Below are positions 1 through 40,522 of a stretch of DNA of 64,000 nt, in pieces. A program made the position numbers and the translations under genes. The notes beneath the pieces were generated by a model. The model searched no databases and was not told the origin of the DNA. It saw only the letters and a program-made list of their open reading frames with translations. How positions within the stretch are numbered: position 1 is the first letter of the stretch; every line of letters begins with the position of its first letter. The DNA is from Lamellibrachia columna (Eukaryota > Annelida > Polychaeta > Sabellida > Siboglinidae). Where the stretch lies: the NCBI GenBank assembly GCA_963662155.1, contig OY759261.1, positions 65,205,917 to 65,269,916 on the forward strand, in the 5' to 3' direction.

Positions 1-747
1 ATAAGTATTATTTGGGGGTCAAATGTGCCCATATAAATAATATAAACATCAGCTGTATTTCATATAATACAATGGCCTAATTGTGGTGGATGCGAGATAT
101 TGGTCTGTCTCAACAACAGCGCAAACGGAACGCCGTGCAAAGGAAAAACCAAAATGACACAGAATAAAAGCAACGTTATAATTATGCACTTCAAGACACA
201 TGAACACTTAACCTACATCAACCACCATGTCACAAGTTTACCGTCTTTATCACATCCCACCTCAAAATCCTACTTCCCACCTATTTTTAGGCCAACCTGA
301 GACCACCTCTTCGATAATTGTCCAGTATACCATCTTTGAGACAAATTCCACGTTTCCTGGGTATGTTTTCTGTGTGCAACGCACATTAACGCAGACAGCG
401 CATTTAGGATATCGATTATTGGGCAATTAAGGGTATATATTTTGACATCTCAGAAAGCGTAAAAGGATAGACACTGAGAGGTCCCACTGATCTGTGAAGT
501 CAAATATGTTAGTGAATTAATCTATATCATGGAACAGTGCATATTTTACGCGTTCAATTGTGTATATTTCAATGCACTCAATTTAAAAGGTTTGATAGAA
601 GTTTGAAAGAAGTCTAAAATGTGTTTAGAAATTCTCAAGTATTGTATACTTGGAAATGTTTTGAGTACCCCCTGGGTTCCTGTCACACCCCTGCATAATG
701 AAACATAGATTAGTTGATGAATATCAACATATGCGTAACATCTACGT
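1..747. other. Left edge, no gene seen
   Basis: This AT-rich stretch gave no exon with conserved protein features on either strand. It presumably lies in the continuation of gene A's intron after exon A25, because the later channel exons of that gene are not visible between here and 2725. Short open frames here have no recognisable domain. Confidence 0.5.
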
Positions 748-2482
748 CAGGGGTCGGCAACCTGCGGCCCGCGGGCCAACTGCGGCCCGCGTAGTTATTT
801 CATGCGGCCCGCGGACTGACAACGATATTGTGCAAAATGCGGCCCGCCCCTGCCACATTGGTATACAAAATAACATGTCCACGTGATGAACATAATAATA
901 TACCAAATATGTATTTTTACTTCCTTTAATATTTAATGAATTCACTTTTGCGTATGCAGACATGAAAGTATGCAGCGCGGCCCTCCTAAGGAACACACCA
1001 TTAAACAACTTGAGCTTGTATTTAATGTGTTCACATTGTGGACAGATCCGTGTGTTACCCATTGGAAAACTATTTTCAGCATATAAACAACCTAACTAAG
1101 TTGCATTTGAAAAATAATAAATATCTCAAAAAGCCATATTGCTCCATCCTTGGGGCAAGACGGTCCTCTACCTGGGGTAACACGGTCTATAACCCCCTCC
1201 CTGTGGTTTTTACTTATACAGTCGCGCCTCGTTATTACGCGGATTCGGATATATCGTGGTCGTTCGTGGACCCCGAATTTGGGCCTGCTTAAACCTACTT
1301 AGAATTACTTTGACAATTCTCAAGAAACATTAGGCGAACAATGTCAGTGAATGAGTATCAACGTGTTGTTTGTTTTGTGTTACCGCAGACATCAATCGCT
1401 GTCGCTCGCTTCGCTTCGATGGTTTGTAAATTGCAATCGAGATTCACAAATACACCTCGCGTAAGAATCAGATAAACAGTTTTAAATGCATTTAGTATGC
1501 AATGCCAACATAACATTTCGGTGAAATTACATGCTTCCATTACATCGTAAATTTAATCGTTTTCGCGACGCGAAACCAACATGTCAAATTCCTAACCCAA
1601 GGCTCTAACTAAAAGTTTAAAAACACACTGATTTAATTACGTCTGTCTCGTGTTGCTGAACTTTCGGGCGGGTATCAGATAGAATTAGCTTAATTTTGCA
1701 AAAGATTTGGAACGTTCAGAGTTATATATTTTGAGTAAGTGGTGGGGGCCGTTTTACCTCCAGGGACCGTGTTACCCCAGGTTACCCTACTACCTTATTT
1801 GTGCTTGAGTGATAATGTGTTGTTTTGACTAACGTTCGTCGCCTACCAGCGAGATGGCGAACGGAGTTGTACGCTGATGGAAAAGGTTCAAGACTAAGGA
1901 GGTACCAAGCAAAGCTCTTCAGGGCACACTCCATCATCCAACAGGAAAGCCCGTGTAGCAAGTCGATGAAAATGCAGAACGTAATAAGGGTCGCCGTCAA
2001 GACTAAACTGTGTTCGCTCTCGCTGTATAAAATACTGGCAGTTCCAGCACTTTATTGCCGAGATGAATGCGCGATATGAAGAACTCCTGTAGTAAGTACA
2101 CCGAAGTGAGCTGAGGCGCGCAGGAACAAGTCTGCAGCCAGGTGTGGGCCACTTGGTGGTGCTTTTTGCACCAGCAACAGGCGTCAGTGTCACACGGGTC
2201 AACATGGCATCAGCGGCATGCCAAGAACACGTAACCTGAATAATGTGTTTTTTTAATATTCCAACTGTTTTTAAAAATCAGACGTTGATGTTTAACGATA
2301 ATAATTTACAACAATGGTCAATACAACTGCTAGACACAAGGTATATAATTGCATTGTGCCAGTTACCACGAGTGTGCGTGCGTGTGTATGTGCGTGCGTG
2401 CGTGCGTGCGTGCGCGCGTGGCCCGATAACCTATTCAAAGTCACTTATTTGGCCCTCCATTCAAAAAGGTTGCCGACCCCTG
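748..2482. mobile_element. hAT-superfamily DNA transposon, decayed
   Basis: The left end starts CAGGGGTCGGCAACCTGC and the right end finishes in the inverse, AGGTTGCCGACCCCTG. The element is flanked by a perfect 8-bp target duplication, ATCTACGT, at 740-747 and 2483-2490, the size expected for hAT transposons. The terminus repeats the GCGGCCCGC motif several times. Around 1915-2120 the plus strand has frame-broken similarity, by eye, to the middle of GTF2IRD2/Charlie-like hAT transposases, with stops and frameshifts, so it is non-autonomous today. A GTGC microsatellite (2371-2418) has expanded inside it. The ends and target duplication are read directly; the transposase family is inferred. 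Confidence 0.85.
1168..1790. mobile_element. Possible element nested in the hAT copy
   Basis: CTGGGGTAACACGGTC near 1172-1187 recurs inverted as GACCGTGTTACCCCAG at 1764-1779, with a partial third copy near 1048. At 1217 a TA is followed by CAGTCGCGCCTCGTTATTAC, which looks like a pogo/Tigger inverted-repeat end, but I found no matching right end. Boundaries and class are uncertain. Confidence 0.3.
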
Positions 2483-2724
2483 ATCTACGTCATGCCGTCA
2501 CGTTATGTAAATAAACTGCACTTGGCATATCCGCACATGACTGGGGCATATCCGGCGGTCAACAACTAATATGAGTTACGAATTCGAGAATACGGGCCCT
2601 GAAACCAGGATACTAAATCCTCAGTCTCTGAGGATTTAACGTTTTTTATTAAAACGTGATGTCATTTAAATTTAAGTGCCATAGTAATGGTATTTTATGA
2701 AACTTGATATCGGAAGAGGCTTAC

Positions 2725-32008
<29,284 letters not shown>

Positions 32009-33257
32009 TTTCAATAGACAACACAAAATTCGCTTTGTCACTTTTGATCATCCAGTGCGTTCGAGTGTCGCATATGAACTGTTTACCGCTATTACACAAC
32101 GCAGTACCTGATACTATTCGTTTTACTTTTATATTAAAGTCATTGCCTATCAAGGGATGTTCACGCACACTAATACATATAACTCATTGATAACGTTTCC
32201 AGACCATTGAAATAAAACGTTAGGTATTTTAATTCGAGACTTCGAATTTAGAGGGCCCATCGAAAAGTGCCATGTAGCGACTAAATATAATTGACATCAT
32301 ACACCAAACTGTATTCATTTGTATGACTCCTTCGGCTTCGGAAGTCCAAAACCGCCATCAGCTAAACCCTGCATAGTCATAGATTAACATGTGGGTGTGT
32401 GTTTGAACCGAATAACCGGAGAAAATTACACGCTGTTGTGCATTCGGGTGCTCAAATCGATAATCTACAAAACTACGTAAGCCGGTAAGGACATTGCCAT
32501 TGGCATGGCCATGGCCATGGGATCTTATTCCACGCGTAAGTATTTTCTTACTTTTCGTACATTGTATTTTATGTTGTTATTTTGTGATTGGCAGTGACAT
32601 TGTTTACATTTTTGGCTACGGACTGCCCTAGGCTACGCTACTATTACGTTTAAGAATCAGTGTTTGTGATGTGATAATATAGATAATATAGATCCATTGC
32701 CTTGCCCTTGGCATTGCCATTGTTGTAAAAAAAAATTCCCTATGGCTATGACTAAGATGTTCGTCAAAAAAGGCATATCCTTGTAAGTATGCCAATAATT
32801 GCCACAACCAGTGCCGTGGCAGTGCACTCGTTGACATTTTCGGGGACTATGAAATGACGGCAAAAATCACCCAACTTTACAACATTAAGCAATATTTAGA
32901 ATATATAAAATGGAACTGGCTGGAATTGGGTAAAACGACCTTCACCTTGACCCGCAAATTTCACCAGCTTGGCGGCTCGTGGTAAGTCTGCTATAGTATT
33001 GCGTTGATTGTCAAACAAATTTCCCATACGTACAAACATTGAATGGAAATTAACGTAAATTGAACAATTAAGAGTCGTTTCATTTATATAAGTATTAGTG
33101 CAACAAAAAGAAATTATTTAGCCTTTTATGCCGTCTAGAAATGTAGAAAAATCCACTTTTTGTGAATGAGTTCACACTTATTTTAAGTTTTTCTTTTTTT
33201 GTAACAATTACACTAATTTATTTCCAATGATTAATGTTTGGATTAGAATTAAACGAT

Positions 33258-33288
<31 letters not shown>

Positions 33289-33334
33289 GCATGTGCGTAT
33301 ATTTTTAATTAAAAACAATGTCATTTTCCCAAAA
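32009..33334. other. Spacer upstream of gene A, nothing recognised
   Basis: Presumed promoter side of gene A. It contains GGCATGGCCATGGCCATGG-type short repeats at ~32500 and a short (TA)n at 33258-33284, but no exon or known element. Confidence 0.45.
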
Positions 33335-34545
33335 AATTGGCATTTATAAAAAATTTAAATAGCCATTTCAATAATCAATATTTGGATCAATAAATAAAAA
33401 ATCCTTTGCCAAGAGATCATCAGACGAGTGTTATTTGACAATGCAGTTGTTATACCATACTACCAAGTCAGACATTGTTGAAGAAAAGTAAATTTGGGGG
33501 CAGAAAACAGTAAACAATGACATTAATATGAAATCTGTGATTTATCAACAACTGTTTCGAACGAACTCCGTTTTGTACCAGAAGTTCTAACAAAATCTTT
33601 CTAGCCTGAAGCACACTTGTTGTTAAGTGTAATTTTATTGATCAAAATGGGGTTCAGTGAATACTGGATATTGGTACAACATTTTTGCATTTATAAAATA
33701 CCTAAAAATAGCCATTTTCAATAATCAATATTTGGATAAATAATTAAACAATCCTTTGCCAAGAGTTCATCAGATGAGTTTCATTTGACAGTGCAGTAGT
33801 TATAGTCTACTGCCAGGTCAGAAATTGTTTGATTAAAAGTAAATTTGGGTGTAGAAACAATAAACAATGTCATTTATTTGAAATCTGTGATTTATCAACA
33901 ACAGTTTCGAACGAACCCCGTTTTGTACTAGAAGTACCAAAAAAATCTTTTTAGCCAGAAACACACTTCTTATAATGTGTACTTTTATGGATCAAAATGG
34001 GGTCCAGTGGATACTGAATATTGTCACAAAATGTTTGTATTTATATAAAAAAAAAACTAAAAATAGCCACTTTCAATAATTGGTTCAATAAATAAAAATT
34101 TCCTTTGTCAAGAGTTCTTCAGATAAGTGTTATTTGACAACACAGTTGTTATACTCTACTGCCAGGTCAGAAATTGTTTGAAGACTAGTAAATTTGGGGG
34201 TAGAAAACAATAAACAATGACATTTATATGAAATATGTGATTGATCAACAAGTTTTGAACGAACCCCCTTTTGTACCAGAAGTAGAAACGCATCTTTGTG
34301 GCCTGAAACACACTTGTTATTATGTATATTTTTATACATCAAAATTGGGTCTCAGTAGATACTAAATATTGACCCTAAACTTGTGGATTTATGTTCAAAA
34401 GTCTAAAAAATAGCTATTTTCATTAATAATATTTGGATCAATAAACCACAAAATCCTTGGTCAAGAGTGATTTACATAAATGTAGTTTGACAATGCTGTG
34501 TGCTATATTGTACTTACCAAGTGAATCATGTTGGAGAAGAGTGGC
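33335..34545. repeat. ~348-bp tandem satellite, about 3.5 copies
   Basis: Units start near 33342, 33690, 34040 and 34387 with ATTTAT...AATAGCCATTTTCAATAA; each contains CCTTTGCCAAGAG, GTAAATTTGGGG, ATGAAATCTGTGATT and CGAACGAACC. Copies are about 80-85% alike and the last is truncated. No coding potential. Confidence 0.9.
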
Positions 34546-35649
34546 TAATTATTGAAATATGCTGATTAATTATCATGTCACATTCACTACGAGTCAACAG
34601 CCCATTCACATTTAATGATTATATGTAGTAAATTAGTTGGTTTCAGTTGCTGTTAAATACAGAACAGCGTAGTAGTGCGCCATCTTGGATTGTTCAATAC
34701 CGGATCCTTTCCTAAGCGCAGTGTGCAAAGCGCCTCTAGGGAACGAGATTAACCCAAATTCCCGACCTGTGGCGCCACATAGTGAATGTAAGTCATTCAC
34801 AAGTCACCCCTGCCACATTTGATGCGCAGATTCTCCTAATTGTTTTCAATAAATCTCTCAAATTCAGTTGCACACAACTGTTCAGTGTTCGCGTTGAAAA
34901 TATGTGTAGGAACAACGAACGTTCGCTTTTGTGTGAAACTATGCTACGTATACTCAAGTTTACAGTTGCAATGATGTAAAGAGTCGTAAACAATAATCGT
35001 GTTATCCAGCTAACATACTATTCCGCTCTGATTTATAACCAAGTTGTGGCAGTAGTGATATGCTGAGTGGCGCCACAGTCGGGGAGTTTGACAAACTCCT
35101 CACCAGGGGCGCCACTCATCATTTCACCACTGTTACAATTTTATAATACATTTGATGTGCAGACTTGGCAGCCAACCAATCGTTTTATTGCTCTGCAGGA
35201 TGTCTTCTTGCTTGATCGCATCTTATCTCTTGTATAAGCAACTCATCTGACGTTGCACTGCAACTACCAATAATGTTTTCAAACGACATAATCAATATTT
35301 TAAAAGGTTGATAGGGAGCCTATCTGAATAAGCAATGCACACCAATATTCAGACTCTTTTATTGTGTTAATGTGTCTTATATGATCAATGTTACTGTATC
35401 CGTATGTTGTGCTGTGCAAATTGTTTATTTCCTTGTTGCAGGTCACATTCCCACATACTTGGCCTCGTCACCAAGCATTTTGTTGGACAGCAGCTGGTCA
35501 GAGAAGGACATGACCGTGGTATGCTGCTGGTCAACATAAGATAGAACGACACCATCATGCCAGCTGCTGATCAACGTAAATGGAGAGTACTGGCTGATTC
35601 ATGCAGGAGCTGCTAAGTCTAAGTTAATTAAGTTTGTCCGATGATTTCA
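34546..35649. other. Intergenic spacer, nothing recognised
   Basis: Contains an inverted pair CTGAGTGGCGCCAC / GGCGCCACTCA near 35066-35118 (a ~55-bp hairpin) but no gene or named element. Confidence 0.45.
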
Positions 35650-36213
35650 TTTCATGGCACATCTATTTAAAACTCGCTAGCATAGCGCATGGTCAACTGA
35701 AAGGAGACATGCCTAATCTATGCATAGGCATATACACCTAGAATGCGGATCATTTCAACGGAAAAAATAGGAATAATAATCCTTCAAATGTTGGGACGAC
35801 GGTGAAACACTAGGAATACCCTGCTTATTCGAGAGCTGTAGGTTGGCTTTAAAGCAAGGCGAACGACGCCAGTCAACAACAAGGGCAGGCAAATCTTAAT
35901 TAAGTTCTGCTCATTACCTTGCGATTTGTAATACACAGATAACATGAGAACATGTTAACAAATGTATGGGTGTGTTTATTAATGACTACTGAACAACAAA
36001 CATCATATATTTAACAGAAGCTCGTTCACATTATCGGACGTTGAGAGAGCATATATGAGCTAACAGTATGATGCAATCAATTAATAATGTAGCAAGAAAT
36101 ACTAATTTGTATTCCCCACACTCGATACATGTCATACCCGTGTTGACTTGGGAGTCTTAAGACACCCGTCCCAATACCACCATGCTACCTGGTGGAATAT
36201 AATGGAACTTACA
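35650..36213 (-). repeat. ~570-bp dispersed repeat with tRNA-like head, copy 2
   Basis: Second copy of the repeat at 29345-29930 with the same orientation and order of blocks; the head (minus strand) reads GGTAGCATGGTGGTATTGGG. Small indels, such as loss of the TATTTATTTATG segment, distinguish it. Confidence 0.7.
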
Positions 36214-36273
36214 TATTCGGGTAACTCCGACAATATCACGCTGTCAAACACAGACAAGTGCTTGTTCTAAGAC

Positions 36274-36279
36274 TTTATT
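36274..36279 (-). promoter_or_regulatory. Candidate poly(A) signal for gene B
   Basis: AATAAA on the minus strand about 710 bp after gene B's last recognised codon. It is the nearest such hexamer I noticed before the dispersed repeat. Chance occurrence is likely in AT-rich DNA. Confidence 0.2.
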
Positions 36280-36985
36280 TGTAGGCATAGTTGTTGCGTG
36301 TAGTGACTATTGACATCGTTGAGATAGAGTGTAAATATGTTTTACTATTTTACTTGAAATTAATGTAAATGTTGCTGGTTTTGCACGTATAAAATGTTCT
36401 CGAACTTTGCTTCTAATTTCCCTGCCGATTGATACAGACACAGTACGGTTGCTTGATTCTGATACATTGTTATGAGCATTGAAGTGTAAATTATAAAACA
36501 AACATGATGGCTATATTTCTAGGAGTTTTGGGCGAGTATAAAAAGGTAAACAAACGTGATTCTAGTAGTTCACGAGTGATTGACACGGAGTACAGGTTCG
36601 CTCTTCAACGTCAACTTTTCGTTCAGTAACTGAAGATATTCTTTTAGTAATGCACACTAGGCACCGCTAAATACAAATCAACGCAACTGGTGCGAAATGT
36701 GGACAATGTACACCGCCAAGATATGACTGTTGTGTGTGAAAAGAAGCCATCAATCGCAGCTTAATGTGTATGCTTGTGGCTCTGTTACTCGAATCATTAC
36801 GTTCAAATGTCGCCACCATGTTTTGCTGACTGATTGGACGGTAGACACCATAACACTAGTACGTGTGAAATAAATTGTTGCTAACTGTCAAAATGTAACA
36901 CAGGAATATACATTACGGCAGACTCACGTGCGGATGAATCCATGCACGCGTACACCTTACAACGTACGTGATAATGATAATAGTT

Positions 36986-38298
36986 TCACCTGATGCTTCG
37001 GCGTCGACCATGCAAACCGTGTTTTTCAGCTTGGATGTGTTCAACATATGCTGTAAAATCAGACAATCGCCAGTAACCGACACAGAGAAGAAATCTGCTC
37101 CAGAGAAAGTCAACAAAGTCAATGTCTTCTTGTAGCTGGACATTTCTGGTCGTACTGGTGTTGACCAGTAGTTTGATTCCAAATACAACCAATAAGGGCC
37201 GCCACAGCATGGCGATGAAGAACATGATAGCGCCAAAGAAGAGGATATTCGCAAGAAGGTTGTCATTCACACAACCGTTCCCACTACTGCTCATATCGTA
37301 TATGTAAAGCTTGAGAATGCGCAAAATCCTTGGCGACATGCTGCTGTAGCCTTCACACGAGTCACTGAATTGAAATATCGACATGACCAAGGTCAACAGA
37401 AATGTGAGAGCGTAGAGAAACACTATAATCATAATAGAAACTCCTGTACCCGAGAGAGCAGAGGTGAACATAACGTGACGCTTGCTAACATACGCCGAAA
37501 GCTTCAAAACGTTTATCATGAGCAAGGTAAGAAGTGCGCCAAGCACGTAATTTAAAAGGAATTCCAGAAACACGGCCGGATAGAAGCTGACGAATTTATC
37601 ATCATTGCTCTCCCGAAACAAAGCCATAGTTTGACGTACGACTAAAATTCGCTGCACAAATACAACTACCGCCGCGTAGCACAACGTTAAGACGAGCCAG
37701 TTGATATATGTCCACATTGATGTGAGAAAGACTTCAACTCGTTCGCGCATTTGCCAAATGGCATTGCCTACATGAAATGTGTACCATATCAGAAAACATG
37801 TATAGATTGCTACAACTAATATGACGGACGAATGCTTAAAATTTGCCAAGCTGTACAACTGTAAAGATGCGATATTGCTATCGGGTTCCACAGTTCCAAA
37901 GGCCACACATTCAAAGGCAAGCGTTACTGCAACGAATATGCTGGTAGTCGGATTGAAGACGGTAAACTCTATAAAAACCACCCTTGTTCTGTCGTCAATC
38001 CAGTTCCTGTCTTGTAATCTTTGTAGCGATCTCAACATTATTTTACAATGTGTTTTCGTCGTCAGAAGAATCACGTATCCAACCCCCGAATAGACGTTGT
38101 GTTTCGTGGAAATCGAATGCGTTTCTAGTTCCGCAGCTATGTGATAAATCCACGGACTGTTGGGTTTCAGCTGAGATATATTTGCGACAGGATTGTTCCA
38201 CGACTTGTCGTGTGTTGCCTGTTCTTCAGTATGTTTGTCATACGGCGTCCAACACAGATTATTCGACACACTAAGACTTAACGCATTGAGACAGGATG
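36986..38298 (-). CDS. Gene B exon B20: polycystin channel domain, TM6-TM11
   Basis: Acceptor CTCTTTCAG. Begins ASCLNALSLSVSNNLCWTPY, includes SPWIYHIAAELETHSISTKH and GVGYVILL, then WIDDRTRVVFIEFTVFNPTT, all diagnostic of the polycystin (PKD channel) domain. Six hydrophobic helices follow (e.g. ILVVAIYTCFLIWYTFHVG, TYINWLVLTLCYAAVVVFV, IMIIVFLYALTFLLTLVMSI). The frame ends GLHGRRRSIR and a TGA at 36986-36988. That TGA overlaps a good donor (ATCAG|GTGAAA, 36990), so a short additional C-terminal exon (for example around 36927-36955) is possible. Confidence 0.92.
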
Positions 38299-40390
38299 CT
38301 GAAAGAGATCGCCTCATATTACTCAATTACGTGTTATGCTATTATTTCAACGTTATTTGTTTAATGCGCACGAATCATGCTAATTGTACTGCCCTCCCTC
38401 TCTCCTTCCCTCCATCACTCACTCACTCCCTCCCTCCCTTCCACCCACCCACCCACCCACCCACCCACCCACCCACCCACCCACCCACCCACCCATACAA
38501 TCACTCACTCACGCACGCACGCACGCGCACACGCGCACACGCACACACGCACACACTGATTTGATTGGAATGTGGAGAGAATCAATGAATACCTGGCCGC
38601 ACTCTCAGCTGTCTGATCCTGACAGGACCAACTACAAAGTTTGTGCCATCAGCAATGTAGTTGGTGTCGTCATCGTAGAGAGAGGGCACAAGACTGTGGC
38701 GAAGATACATCCATATGTCGTCCACTGTGTTCACCTGAAGAATATGACGCACACCAATTATGACTTGTCAACAAAAAGTGCATTACATTAGTTCATTTTC
38801 TTGCAACTTTTTGGGTTTTTGTTTTGGATGGCAATCTGATAAAATCTTTTCATAAATGTGACAGTTCGTGTATATGTGACACACCTCGTTAAATATGATA
38901 GTTCGTGTATATTTGACAAACCTCGTTAAATATGATAGTTCGTGTATATTTGACACACCTCGTTAAATGTGATATTTCGTGTATATTTGACACACCTCAT
39001 TAAATGTGATATTGCGTGTGTATTTGACACGCACGAACGTGTCGACGATAGATTTATTGAGGACGAAGGACAATCGTTGTCTCTGGCGGTTCGTGATGAT
39101 ACCTATGAATGTACAAAATAGAAGACATATTCCAACTTCACGAAGTATTTTCCACAATCTATCGTCAAGTTTCATAACTTCCGACGCCTTTGCTATCGTC
39201 TTCCTGCTGGGAACGCTGTAGTGATGCAAACGCAAAGGCTGCTGCTTCGGAACATCGCCGCGATTATCCAGCAACTCCGCATCGGCACCTGCAGCGAGAT
39301 TAACCACAGTGCAAATCCAACTAATACAATTGATGCGTTGTTAATGAAACGAACATTCAAACAAGCGTAAAACAAATAGTAGAATACCTTAAAGAAAAAC
39401 TACAAGCAACATATGATGGTATTGCATATAAATGACGACACCACGCTCTGTGGAACTACTCTGATAAACGCCAAGACAAACCGTGATCACAGGAAGGAAC
39501 CCGTCATGTCACCGTGTTAATTGGATGACATAAGTATTTAAGCATATAAATGTTCGATTCCGTTCAAGTTAAAACTAATGCAGAGTACATCAACCATTAT
39601 TCGACGTAACGAGCTGAGTACCTACCCTTATTCAAAGTACACGCGCGTGGAACGTGTGGACCAGCCCGCGCCCCTACTATGAAAGTGACGAACGCCGCCA
39701 CTATCATAATTCTGGTTGGCTCGAGGAATCCATCTTGCTGAAATACTGTTGCGAAGAAAGATATCGCCCAAGCAATACTGCGTACACGACCGTACGTAAG
39801 GCTGAACATGACGGTCACGTAGGAGGAAGCTGCGGCAGTCGTGGCACTGATACCCCATCCAATATAGACGAACCACCAAGGCAGGCTGAAAACAATTTCT
39901 CCATGTGTTATGTCACAACTCTCTACCCCCAGCTCTGCCTTACCTGCCTTCTTGCCTGCCTGCCTGTGCCTCTCCGTCCGTCTGTCTGTCAGTTTGCCTG
40001 TCTCTGTCTCTCTCTCCTTCTCTCCCGCCCTCCCTAGCTTCCTCCCTCCCTACGTTCCACAACTCTCTCAGCGGTATACCAATGCACTGTGTAAGAAAAC
40101 TTTGACAAGGTAGAGACAACGTAATCATAATCATTATTTAAACAAGACAAAGCCTGCCTGCTCACTTGCGCACGAACGCACTAGACAAATCATTTTGACA
40201 CCTGAAATAGTGAGCTTTAGTGAGATTCAAACTCAATGTACGGAATTCATATGTTTTGAAAACAATGTCTGCTAGTGTCTTTAACTTGTTCACTTACCAG
40301 CCTTGTGAATCTTTCGTATTGTCTGCTGCAGAGGAAATAGCCTAACAAAAAATAAAGTTTATATTTCGATGTTATAATTTTATTTCGATG

Positions 40391-40421
<31 letters not shown>

Positions 40422-40466
40422 CGAGAGGGAGAGGGAGGGAGGGAGGGAGGGAGGGAGGGAAGGAGG

Positions 40467-40522
<56 letters not shown>

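Noticed and set aside
1..2724. Search for gene A's TM4-TM11 exons
   Set aside because: No PWWFVYI, LREVGI, VNTVDD or polycystin-domain motif is present on the minus strand here, so these exons are probably left of the window.
36307..36501. 64-codon minus-strand frame downstream of gene B
   Set aside because: No domain and no good donor/acceptor linking it to gene B; it is probably 3' untranslated or intergenic.
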